Source: Lentzea alba
GTDB lineage: Bacteria; Actinomycetota; Actinomycetes; Mycobacteriales; Pseudonocardiaceae
Assembly (NCBI RefSeq): GCF_011067745.1
Contig: NZ_JAAMPJ010000003.1
Span: forward strand, 620,001 to 684,000
DNA: 64,000 bases
Direction of reading: 5' to 3'
The notes beneath the pieces are model-generated. The model was not told where the DNA came from, did not search any database, and saw only the letters and a list, made by a program, of their open reading frames with translations. The translations under genes and the position numbers were made by a program. Each line of letters starts with the position of its first letter. The stretch's first letter is position 1. Below, one piece after another: positions 16,781 to 25,297 of the stretch.

Positions 16781-18004
16781 GTGAGCGGACCGGCGCGGGT
16801 GACCCACGCCAGCACCAGGGCAGCCGTGCTGGACCTGATCCGCGCGGCCGGCATGATCAGCCGCGTGGGGCTGGTCAACGCCACCGGCCTCACCGGCGGA
16901 ACGATCTCCACCGTCGTCCGCGGCCTGCTCGACGAGGGGCTGGTCGCCGAGACCGGGCACGCCGAGTCCACCGGTGGCAAACGCCGGGTCATGTTGCAGC
17001 TCAACCACTTCGCGCGCTACGCCGTCGGCGTGCACCTCGACGACGCGCGGATCACGTACGTGCTGACGAACCTCGGCGGCGCGGTCGTCGCGCGCATCTC
17101 GCGGGCGGGCAGCGGCACCGACGAGCCAGGGGTCGTGGCCGCCCGGATGGCCCGCGAGGTCGGCGCGCTGATCGAGAGCGTCGGTGTCGAACGCGATCGA
17201 ATCCTCGGCCTCGGCCTGGTGTCGGCCCGCCCGGCGGAGCACGACTCGTTCGCCCGGGAACTGGAGCTGGCGACGGGGCTGCCGGTAGTGCTGGACGACG
17301 ACGCGACCGCCGCGGCGATCGGCGAGCACTGGTCCGGTGGCGTCGGGGCCACGTCGACGTTCGCCGCGATCTACATGGGCACCGGCCTCGGCGCCGGCGT
17401 CGTGCTCGGCGGCTTCACGCACCGGGGCCCGAGCGGCCACGCCGGCTCGATCGGCCACACGTGCCTCGACGTCGACGGACCGCGGTGCTGGTGCGGCGGT
17501 TCGGGGTGCCTGGAGGTGCTGGCCGGTCCCGCCGCGGTCGTCGCGCAGGCGCGAGCCGACCGGTCCCTGACCCGCGCGGCCGGTCTGGTGGGAGGCCGGA
17601 CCCGCGCCGTGGCGCCGGTCGCGACGGACTTCGCGGCGATCAGCAGGGCGGCCCGGCAGGGCAACGGGCGCGCGCAGGCGTTGCTGGAGCGGTCCGCCCG
17701 CTACATCGCGGTGGCCGCGCGGTCGCTGGCCAACGTGCTGGACCTCGAGGTGCTGGTGCTGACCGGCCCGAGTTTCGCCATCGCGGGCTCGGTCTACCTG
17801 CCGGTGCTGCGCGCCGAGCTGGACACCGCGTTCATCGCCCGCGACGCGCATCCGGTCTCCGTGCGGTTGTCGGCCTCGGCCGCGTCGGCCCCGGCGATCG
17901 GGGCCGCGGCGATCGTCCTGCAGTCCGAGCTGGTGCCGCGCCGGCCAGGCCTCCGCCTCCCGGACGACCTGGCGGCTGACGAGCCCCCGGTCTTCGTCCG
18001 CTGA
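16781..18004 (+). CDS. ROK-family transcriptional repressor
   Basis: 407 residues, start GTG 16781 with GAGGAG upstream. Residues 8-60 are a winged helix (HASTRAAVLDLIRAAGMISRVGL, TGGTISTVVRGLLDEGLV). The rest is a ROK sugar-kinase-like fold with the zinc motif CWCGGSGCLE and a phosphate-loop-like DDDATAAAIGEHW. ROK repressors bind sugars or sugar phosphates. It is divergent from the manno-oligosaccharide transporter operon, so that operon is its likely target. Confidence 0.9.
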   Translation: MSGPARVTHASTRAAVLDLIRAAGMISRVGLVNATGLTGGTISTVVRGLLDEGLVAETGHAESTGGKRRVMLQLNHFARYAVGVHLDDARITYVLTNLGGAVVARISRAGSGTDEPGVVAARMAREVGALIESVGVERDRILGLGLVSARPAEHDSFARELELATGLPVVLDDDATAAAIGEHWSGGVGATSTFAAIYMGTGLGAGVVLGGFTHRGPSGHAGSIGHTCLDVDGPRCWCGGSGCLEVLAGPAAVVAQARADRSLTRAAGLVGGRTRAVAPVATDFAAISRAARQGNGRAQALLERSARYIAVAARSLANVLDLEVLVLTGPSFAIAGSVYLPVLRAELDTAFIARDAHPVSVRLSASAASAPAIGAAAIVLQSELVPRRPGLRLPDDLAADEPPVFVR

Positions 18005-18049
18005 CCGTGACGCCCCGCACCGAAGCAGCTCCCCCGTGTTGCCGACCGG

Positions 18050-18098
18050 CACGCGGGGACGCTTCGTGTCCTCATAGGAAACGAAAGGTCCCCGCGTG
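18050..18098. terminator. 49-nt hairpin, bidirectional terminator (family copy 1)
   Basis: Eighteen-position arms, 18050-18067 with 18081-18098, pair at 16 of 18 positions. The element sits between the convergent ROK gene and the beta-helix gene. It has the same length and closely related arms as the hairpin at 32251-32299. Confidence 0.7.
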
Positions 18099-18148
18099 TC
18101 CAAAGATGGGGCTGGTGGGGTCCTTGTGGGTGAACGGGCACCAGGCGG

Positions 18149-19294
18149 TTACGGGCAGACGTTCGAGGTGCTGTTGTTCAGCTTGAGGTTGCGGAAGGTT
18201 GTGTTGGTGCCGCAAGGGCTTTCGCGCACCGACGAGTTGGTGATCGTCAGGTTCTGGACGGTGATGTCGCTGTTGTTCGGGAACTCCGAGCGCGCCGCCA
18301 GCCGGATCTCCCCGCCGCCGGTCACGGTGCCGCTCTGGGCCGCGAGGTTCACGTTGTAGCAGTTCTCGATCAGGACGGCGTTGTTGCCGGTGTTCGCCAG
18401 GTCGACCCGGTCGATGACGAGCCCGCCGCTCTCCGACACGCAGAACACGCCCCGGCCGCCGCCGCGGGCCCGGACGGTGCCGACCCGGATGTTGGTCGGG
18501 TAGGAGGAACCGACGCGCCCGTTGCGGTTGGCGGTCCGGAAGGCCGCGTAACCGGTGCCCGCGCCGGCGTTCTCGGCGTCCACCGTGCCGACCGTGGCGT
18601 TGATGGTGTCGTTGAGCAGCAAGCCGGACTCGCCGACGTTGCGGGCCGTCACCGTGCCGATGGTGAGGCCGTCCACACCGTACGTCTCGACGGCGTGGCT
18701 GCCCGCGCCGGAGACGAAGACGTTGTCGATCCTGATGTTGCGGCTGCGCACGCTCGTGTTGCCGCGGTTGTCGATGCGCACGCCGAGGCCGCCGGACAGT
18801 CTCATGTCGATCTGGCCGAGGATCAGGTTGTCGACGTTGCGCATGAAGATCCCGTACAGCGGGCGTCCGGTGAGGCCGAGGTAGCGGACCTCGACGTCGC
18901 GGGTGCCGCGGGAGTAGATCGGGGCCTGGTCGCCGGAACCGGTGCCGGTCACGTTGATCGTGCCGCAGACGTCGATGCCGGTGTAGCTGGGCAACGAGAT
19001 CCGCGAGCCCGCGCTCATCGAACCGCTGCCGCGCACCAGAACCCACTGCTTCGAGGTGCGTCCCGCGCTGAGGCTGTTCACCGCCGCCTGGACGGCGGAC
19101 CTCATGTCGCTTCCGGTGTAGACGGTCCGGCCGCCGTTGCGGGCGGTCCACGTGCTGCCGCTCAGCACGGCCTCGGCGTTGAACGCCCGATCACCGCAGG
19201 CCAGGATCCCCGGCTGCGCGTGCGCCGCCGGAACACCACCGAGCAGCGCCGAGACGGCCGCGATCGCGCACACTCGCCACCTGGTCGAGAACAT
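18149..19294 (-). CDS. Secreted right-handed parallel beta-helix protein (pectin-active type)
   Basis: 381 residues from ATG 19294 (AGGAGA seven bases upstream). Sec signal peptide ending AHA-QP near residue 25. The body is made of repeated beta-helix rungs (VRYLGLTGRPLYGIFMRNV, IRIDNVFVSGAGSHAVETY, LTIGTVTARNVGESGLLLN), the fold of pectate lyases and polygalacturonases. I cannot identify a catalytic triad, so the exact activity is open. It is divergent from the alpha-xylosidase operon, sharing a region with a LacI-type operator. Confidence 0.7.
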   Translation of the reverse strand: MFSTRWRVCAIAAVSALLGGVPAAHAQPGILACGDRAFNAEAVLSGSTWTARNGGRTVYTGSDMRSAVQAAVNSLSAGRTSKQWVLVRGSGSMSAGSRISLPSYTGIDVCGTINVTGTGSGDQAPIYSRGTRDVEVRYLGLTGRPLYGIFMRNVDNLILGQIDMRLSGGLGVRIDNRGNTSVRSRNIRIDNVFVSGAGSHAVETYGVDGLTIGTVTARNVGESGLLLNDTINATVGTVDAENAGAGTGYAAFRTANRNGRVGSSYPTNIRVGTVRARGGGRGVFCVSESGGLVIDRVDLANTGNNAVLIENCYNVNLAAQSGTVTGGGEIRLAARSEFPNNSDITVQNLTITNSSVRESPCGTNTTFRNLKLNNSTSNVCP

Positions 19295-19352
19295 GGGGAA
19301 ATCTCCTTCCGCCAAAGGAATGCAGGGAATCGGCGGGGCTTCCTCACCAGGC

Positions 19353-19368
19353 ACGTTATCGCTAACGT
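19353..19368. promoter_or_regulatory. LacI-type operator upstream of GH31 and beta-helix genes
   Basis: ACGTTA-TCGC-TAACGT, containing the core GTTATCGCTAAC. It is central in the divergent region, 58 bp from the beta-helix start and 60 bp from the GH31 start. The core matches operators at 53856-53869 and 57189-57202 (consensus GTTANCGNTAAC). Confidence 0.7.
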
Positions 19369-19428
19369 TCATCTCGGAAAAGGGAATCGAAGCGATTCGA
19401 TTCGAATTCGAACGGCGAAAGCGGTCGA

Positions 19429-21657
19429 ATGAAATTCAGCAACGGGTACTGGCTGCTGCGCGACGGCGTCAAGGCGGCGCATCCGGTCGAGGTCTACGAC
19501 ATCACCCACACGGCGGGGGAGTTGGTGGTGCACGCACCGACCCGCCCGATCCGCCACCGCGGCGACCTGTTGCAGGGCCCGGTCGCGACGGTCCGCTTCT
19601 CCTCGCCCATGCCGGACGTGATCGGGGTGAGCCTGACGCACTTCCAGGGCGAACGGCGCAGGCAACCCGAGTTCCCGCTGGCCACCGGGGAGCCGTACGT
19701 GCACCTCACCGACGAGAGCCTGACCTCCGGCGAGCTGGAGGTCAGGGTCGGGCGCGACTGGAAGGTCGAGTTCGTCGCCGGCGACCGGGTGCTCACCGCC
19801 AGCGAGGGCAAGGGCATGGGCTTCCTGACGCTGGACGGCAAGCACTACGTCCGCGACCAGTTGTGCCTCGGCGTCGGCGAGGTCGTGTACGGGCTCGGCG
19901 AGCGTTTCGGGCCGTTGGTGCGCAACGGCCAGGTGGTGGACATCTGGAACGCGGACGGCGGCACGAGCAGCGAACAGGCGTACAAGAACGTGCCGTTCTA
20001 CCTGACCAACGCGGGTTACGGCGTGTTCGTCAACCATCCGGGCCACGTGTCGTTCGAGGTCGCCTCGGAAAAGGTGTCCTGCGTGCAGTTCAGCGTCGAG
20101 GGGCAGTCGCTGGAGTACTTCGTGATCTACGGCCCGAGCCCCAAGGAGATCCTGCGCAAGTACACGTTGCTGACCGGCAAGCCGACGATGCCGCCGATGT
20201 GGTCGTTCGGCCTGTGGTTGTCGACGTCCTTCACCACGTCGTACGACGAGCAGACGGTGTCGGGCTTCATCGACGGCATGATCGAGCGCGACCTGCCGAT
20301 GAGCGTGTTCCACTTCGACTGCTTCTGGATGCGCGAGTACAACTGGTGCGACTTCGAGTGGGACCCGCGCACGTTCCCCGACCCGGTCGGCATGCTGGAA
20401 CGGCTGAAGTCACGGGACCTGAAGATCTCCGTCTGGATCAACCCCTACGTCGGGCAACGATCACCGCTGTTCACCGAAGGGGTCGAGGGCGGCTACCTGC
20501 TCAAGCGACCCAACGGTGACGTGTGGCAGTGGGACCTCTGGCAACCGGGCATGGCCCTGGTGGACTTCACCAACCCGGCCGCCCGCGAGTGGTACGCGTC
20601 CAAACTGGACGCTCTGCTCGACCAGGGCGTGGACTGCTTCAAGACCGACTTCGGCGAACGCATCCCCACCGACGTCGAGTACTTCGACGGCTCCGACCCC
20701 GAGCGGATGCACAACTACTACGCCTACCTCTACAACAAGACCGTCTTCGAGGTGCTGCGCAAACGGCGTGGTGACGGCGAGGCCGTGGTGTTCGCCCGGG
20801 CCGCCACCGCGGGGTCGCAGCAGTTCCCGGTGCACTGGGGCGGCGACTGCGAGTCGACCTACGAGGCCATGGCGGAGAGCCTGCGCGGCGGGCTTTCCCT
20901 GGGGCTGTCCGGGTTCGGCTACTGGAGTCACGACATCGGCGGGTTCGAGGGCACGCCGAGTCCGGCGTTGTTCAAGCGGTGGATCGCGTTCGGCCTGCTC
21001 TCGTCGCACAGCCGCCTGCACGGCAGCTCGTCGTACCGGGTGCCGTGGCTGTTCGACGAGGAGGCCGTCGACGTGCTGCGGGTGTTCGCCAAGCTCAAGG
21101 CCCGGCTGATGCCGTACCTGCACCACGCCGCGCTGCAGGCCGCCACCGAGGGCACGCCGATGATGCGGGCGATGGCGCTGGAGTTCCCGGACGATCCGGC
21201 GTGCACCCACCTCGAACGGCAGTACATGCTCGGCGACAGCCTGCTGGTGGCACCGGTCTTCTCCGACGGCGGCGAGGTGTCGTTCTACGTGCCGGAGGGC
21301 ACCTGGACCGACTTCTTCACCGGTGCCGAGGTGCCCGGCGGCCGGTGGACAACGATGTCCTGCGACTTCCTGACCGTGCCGCTGCTGGTGCGGCCGAACA
21401 CCGTGCTCCCGCTCGGTGCCGTGGACGACCGCCCGGACTACGACTACGCCGACGGCGTCACGTTGCAGCTCCACCAGCTCGCCGACGGCGCCACGATCAC
21501 CACCGAGGTCGCCGGCACCACGTTCCACACGCGCCGGAACGGCACGCAGATCGACATCCAGGTCGAGTCGCCGCCGTCCGCGTGGCAGGTGCGGTTCCCG
21601 GCCGGTGACCCGATCGCGGGCTCCGGCAACGCTCTCACCGTCGAGGACGTCGGATGA
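19429..21657 (+). CDS. yicI: GH31 alpha-xylosidase (YicI type)
   Basis: 742 residues, no signal peptide, hence cytoplasmic. It has the N-terminal beta-sandwich and a TIM barrel with FHFDCFWMREYNWCDFEWD. The nucleophile Asp407 lies in CFKTDFGERIP, the exact YicI-type motif, and the acid/base Asp473 in HWGGDCEST. It hydrolyses alpha-1,6-linked xylose from the non-reducing end of xyloglucan oligosaccharides such as isoprimeverose. The next gene (GH35) starts inside its stop codon, so the two are co-translated. Confidence 0.9.
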   Translation: MKFSNGYWLLRDGVKAAHPVEVYDITHTAGELVVHAPTRPIRHRGDLLQGPVATVRFSSPMPDVIGVSLTHFQGERRRQPEFPLATGEPYVHLTDESLTSGELEVRVGRDWKVEFVAGDRVLTASEGKGMGFLTLDGKHYVRDQLCLGVGEVVYGLGERFGPLVRNGQVVDIWNADGGTSSEQAYKNVPFYLTNAGYGVFVNHPGHVSFEVASEKVSCVQFSVEGQSLEYFVIYGPSPKEILRKYTLLTGKPTMPPMWSFGLWLSTSFTTSYDEQTVSGFIDGMIERDLPMSVFHFDCFWMREYNWCDFEWDPRTFPDPVGMLERLKSRDLKISVWINPYVGQRSPLFTEGVEGGYLLKRPNGDVWQWDLWQPGMALVDFTNPAAREWYASKLDALLDQGVDCFKTDFGERIPTDVEYFDGSDPERMHNYYAYLYNKTVFEVLRKRRGDGEAVVFARAATAGSQQFPVHWGGDCESTYEAMAESLRGGLSLGLSGFGYWSHDIGGFEGTPSPALFKRWIAFGLLSSHSRLHGSSSYRVPWLFDEEAVDVLRVFAKLKARLMPYLHHAALQAATEGTPMMRAMALEFPDDPACTHLERQYMLGDSLLVAPVFSDGGEVSFYVPEGTWTDFFTGAEVPGGRWTTMSCDFLTVPLLVRPNTVLPLGAVDDRPDYDYADGVTLQLHQLADGATITTEVAGTTFHTRRNGTQIDIQVESPPSAWQVRFPAGDPIAGSGNALTVEDVG

Positions 21658-24431
21658 GAACGCTGAGAACCCTGCTGGCCTTGCTGATGGTGCTGGGCGT
21701 GGCCGCCACACCGGCCGCCGCCTCCGAACGCCACGACGTGGCCTACGACAGGTACTCGCTGACCGTGGACGGTCAGCGAGTGCTGTTGTGGTCCGGAGAG
21801 TTCCACTACTTCCGGTTGCCCAGCCCCGAGCTCTGGCGCGACGTGCTGCAGAAGATCAAGGCAGCGGGCTTCAACGGCGTCTCGCTGTACTTCCACTGGG
21901 GTTACCACTCGCCGGCACCCGGTGTGTACGACTTCTCCGGCGTGCGCGACGTCGACCGGTTGCTGCGGATGACCGAGGAGACCGGGCTCTACGTCGTCGC
22001 GCGGCCGGGGCCGTACATCAACGCCGAGACGACCGGCGGTGGCCTGCCCGCGTGGCTGAAAACGACGGAGGGCAGGGCCCGTTCCAGCGATCCCACCTAC
22101 ACCGCCGCCTATCGCGAGTGGCTCAGCCGGATCAACCCGATCCTGGCGCGGCACCAGGTCACCCGAGGCGGCTCGGTGATCGCCTACAACGTGGAGAACG
22201 AGTACGCGGTCAACGTCGACCCGCTGTACATGGAACAGCTGCAGCAGAAGGCGCGAGCGGACGGGATCGATGTGCCGATCACGCACAACGCCTGCTGCAA
22301 CGCGGATCTCGCGAACTGGTCGTCCGGCCAGGGCGCGGTGCAGATCCCCGGCGTGGACGACTACCCGAACGGGTTCGACTGTCAGAACCCGGACACCTGG
22401 GGAGCGTGGGGTGAGGGCGTCACGCGGCGGCTGCGCGACGACGCCCCGGTCTACGCGGCCGAGTACCAGGCGGGGGCGATCGACGGGGCCAACGCCGGGT
22501 ACGAGGGGTGCCGCGAGCTCACCGGCCCGGACTTCATGAAGGTGTACTACAAGTCCAACGTCATCGGCAGCGGTGCCACGATGTTCGGCTACTACATGAC
22601 CTTCGGCGGCACGAACTGGGGCTGGCTGCCGCAACCCAACGACGTCTACACCTCCTACGACTACGGCTCGGCGATCACCGAGTCCCGCGGCCTGACCGCG
22701 AAGTACGACGAGTTCAAGCGCCAGGGCCTGTTCATGACCACGGTCGCGCCGCTCGCCAAGACCGATCCCGGCCCGGCACCCGTGTCCGCGGACCCCGCGG
22801 TGTTCGCGCAGGCACGGGTGAACCCGGACACCGGGACGCAGTTCGTGCTCGTCCGGCACGCCGACCGCAAGACCTCGGCGGACGTCTCGACGACGTTGGC
22901 CTGGTCCACTCCGGACGGTGCGCACCAGGTTCCGGTGCGGGTCGGCGGCAGGGACGCCAAGATCCTCGTGGCGGGGTACGACCTGGGCGGGCAACGCCTG
23001 GTGTGGTCGAACTCGGAGATCCTGACCCACGTCACCGTGCAGGGCCGCGACGTCGCCGTGCTGTACGGGCGTGAAGGCGAACAGGGCTCGACGGTCCTGA
23101 GGTACTCCTCGAAGCCCCGCGTGCGGGTTCTCGACGGCGCGGTGCGGAGTTCGTTCGACGGCAAGGACCTCAAGCTCGACTACACCCACTCCGGCCTGGC
23201 CAGGGTGCTCGTGTCCGGTGGCGGCCGCCCGCCGGTGCTGTTGCTGCTCGGCACGGACCAGACCGCCGCCGAGTTCTGGCGGCTGGACACGGCGAAGGGA
23301 CCGGTGCTGGTCCGCGGCACGTCGCTGGCCCGGTCCGCGGCGATCTCCGGTGGCCGGCTGGAACTCGAGGCGGACATGGACGAGGCGGGCGAGGTGGAGA
23401 CGTTCGCACCGGTCAGCAGGCTCGTGGTGGGTGGTCGGCTCGTCCCGGCCAGGCGGACCGCGAGCGGCTCGCTCGTCGGGAAGCTTGCCGGGCCACGTCC
23501 GGTGACCCTGCCGGTGTTGTCGCAGTGGCAGTACCGGGCCGAGTCACCCGCGTCCGGCTCCGGCTGGACAGTCGCGGACAAGACCACGACCGCGAGCCCG
23601 ATCAAGCCGAAGACGCTGCCGGTGCTGTACTCGGACGAGTACGGGTTCCACCACGGGAACGTCTGGTACCGCGGCACGTTCACCGCCGGTGCCGAGAAGA
23701 CAGTGTCGGTCAACGCGATCACCGGCAGGCGGGGCAACTACCTGGTGTGGCTCAACGGTCGGTACCTAGGCTCGGCCGCGGGTGGCACCGAGGCTGACGC
23801 CGAGCCGGTCAACCCCGATCCGGGCCGCGGCGACTTCGCGATTCCGGACGGTCTGCTGAAGCCGGGCAGCACGGCCACGTTGTCGGTGCTCGTGACGAAC
23901 ATGGGCCACAACGACAACTGGACCGCCGACGACGTGAGGTTCAAGCAGCCACGCGGTTTGTACGGCGTGACGGTCGGCGACGCGCGGATCTCCTGGCAGA
24001 TCCGGGGTTCGCGGTACGACGACGTCGAACGCGGCTCGCTGAACACTGGCGGCTTGTACGGCGAGCTGGCCGGCTGGCACCTGCCGGGCAGTGGTGGGCG
24101 GTGGTCGCAACCGCCGGCCTCGATGCCGGCCGGGGTCTCCTGGTACCGCACCACGTTCGGGCTCGACCTGCCGGAGGACCAGGACGTGCCGGTGGCGGTG
24201 CGGTTCGGTGAACAGCCCGACCGGAAGTACCGGGCGTTCGTGTTCGTCAACGGCTGGAACGTGGGTCACTACATGACCGGAGCACCCCAGCGGGACTTCG
24301 TGGTTCCCACCGGGGTGCTGCGCAGGTCGAACACGATCGTGCTGGCGGTGGTCGCGACCGAACCCGGTGAGCTGGCGCCGGTCAGCCTGGTGGCATTGGG
24401 CAACCACCGCACGTCAGCTCACTTGAGGTAA
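21654..24431 (+). CDS. Secreted GH35 beta-galactosidase
   Basis: 925 residues. Signal peptide ends AAA-SE near residue 24. The GH35 barrel follows (LWSGEFHYFRLPSPELWRD, VVARPGPYINAET). The acid/base Glu183 is in YNVENEY and the nucleophile Glu in VYAAEYQAG (near residue 269). Two C-terminal jelly-roll domains (WYRGTFTAG with YLVWLNGRYLG, and WYRTTFGLD with FVFVNGWNVGHY) are typical of long GH35 enzymes. It removes beta-1,2-galactose from xyloglucan side chains or beta-galactose from galactan. Co-translated with the alpha-xylosidase. Its last 13 bp overlap the 3' end of the convergent esterase. Confidence 0.9.
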   Translation: MRTLRTLLALLMVLGVAATPAAASERHDVAYDRYSLTVDGQRVLLWSGEFHYFRLPSPELWRDVLQKIKAAGFNGVSLYFHWGYHSPAPGVYDFSGVRDVDRLLRMTEETGLYVVARPGPYINAETTGGGLPAWLKTTEGRARSSDPTYTAAYREWLSRINPILARHQVTRGGSVIAYNVENEYAVNVDPLYMEQLQQKARADGIDVPITHNACCNADLANWSSGQGAVQIPGVDDYPNGFDCQNPDTWGAWGEGVTRRLRDDAPVYAAEYQAGAIDGANAGYEGCRELTGPDFMKVYYKSNVIGSGATMFGYYMTFGGTNWGWLPQPNDVYTSYDYGSAITESRGLTAKYDEFKRQGLFMTTVAPLAKTDPGPAPVSADPAVFAQARVNPDTGTQFVLVRHADRKTSADVSTTLAWSTPDGAHQVPVRVGGRDAKILVAGYDLGGQRLVWSNSEILTHVTVQGRDVAVLYGREGEQGSTVLRYSSKPRVRVLDGAVRSSFDGKDLKLDYTHSGLARVLVSGGGRPPVLLLLGTDQTAAEFWRLDTAKGPVLVRGTSLARSAAISGGRLELEADMDEAGEVETFAPVSRLVVGGRLVPARRTASGSLVGKLAGPRPVTLPVLSQWQYRAESPASGSGWTVADKTTTASPIKPKTLPVLYSDEYGFHHGNVWYRGTFTAGAEKTVSVNAITGRRGNYLVWLNGRYLGSAAGGTEADAEPVNPDPGRGDFAIPDGLLKPGSTATLSVLVTNMGHNDNWTADDVRFKQPRGLYGVTVGDARISWQIRGSRYDDVERGSLNTGGLYGELAGWHLPGSGGRWSQPPASMPAGVSWYRTTFGLDLPEDQDVPVAVRFGEQPDRKYRAFVFVNGWNVGHYMTGAPQRDFVVPTGVLRRSNTIVLAVVATEPGELAPVSLVALGNHRTSAHLR

Positions 24432-25258
24432 CCGGAGAGGGGGATTCGCTGGTCGCGCAGGGCTTTCGCGACGACCCCGGCGATCTGCCTGGCACCGGCC
24501 GCCTCGAAGTGGGTGTGGTCGTTGCAGAAGAAGGCGCCGACCGGGCCCTTGGTGTAGTCACCGTCGTTGGGGCACAGCTTGAGCGTGTTGTAGAGCGTGT
24601 AGCTCAGCTTGTGCAGGTCGATGACGGTGACACCACTGGCTCGGGCCGCGTCGGTCGTCTCGGTGAGGAAGCCTCGGGTGCCGACGGCGGAGTTGCCGCT
24701 GCACCTGATCGCCGAGACGGGGGTCAGGAAGATCGGGGTGACGCCGCGGTCCTTGGCGGCCTTGGCCATCAGGGAGAGGAGTTCCTTGTACCGGGCGGAA
24801 CCCACGTGCCGGGGGCAGTTGCGGTCACCGTCGTTGATCCCGAACTGGATCATCAGGTAGTCGCCGGCCTTCATCCCGCTGGTGGGGTTGAGCATGTTCA
24901 GCCATCGTTGGTGGAACGTCTTGGGAGTCACGACGCATTCACCCGCCGAGTCCTTCGTGCTCTTCACGTTGGACTCGTACAACCAGGTCTGGATGCTTCG
25001 GCCTCCGACCGCGCTGTTCACCACGGTGACGTCGTTGTTGAACAACGCGTCGAACTGGCTGCCCCAGCCCACCGGGCAAGTGGACTGCGGGTTGGCCATC
25101 GTCGAGTCGCCGGCGAGCCAGACCTTCACCGGCGCGGCGGCGCCCGCGACGGTCTTCGCGGCAGGGACGCAGTCGGCTCGCTCCGCCGACGCCGGAGCGG
25201 CACCGGCGACGAACGGCAGGACGGCGAGCGCGACCACGGTCAGAATTCGTTTCCGCAC
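24419..25258 (-). CDS. Secreted SGNH/GDSL esterase, rhamnogalacturonan acetylesterase type
   Basis: 279 residues. Signal peptide ends ASA-ER near residue 25. The four SGNH blocks are present: GDSTMA (Ser), AVGGRSI (Gly), FGINDGD (Asn) and DHTHF (Asp/His). This arrangement, with long cysteine-containing insertions, is that of rhamnogalacturonan acetylesterases (CE12), which deacetylate pectin. Single gene, tail-to-tail overlap with the GH35 gene. Confidence 0.85.
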   Translation of the reverse strand: MRKRILTVVALAVLPFVAGAAPASAERADCVPAAKTVAGAAAPVKVWLAGDSTMANPQSTCPVGWGSQFDALFNNDVTVVNSAVGGRSIQTWLYESNVKSTKDSAGECVVTPKTFHQRWLNMLNPTSGMKAGDYLMIQFGINDGDRNCPRHVGSARYKELLSLMAKAAKDRGVTPIFLTPVSAIRCSGNSAVGTRGFLTETTDAARASGVTVIDLHKLSYTLYNTLKLCPNDGDYTKGPVGAFFCNDHTHFEAAGARQIAGVVAKALRDQRIPLSGYLK

Positions 25259-25297
25259 AACAGTCTCCAGACGGCAGGGTGTGTCTGATGTGGACTA

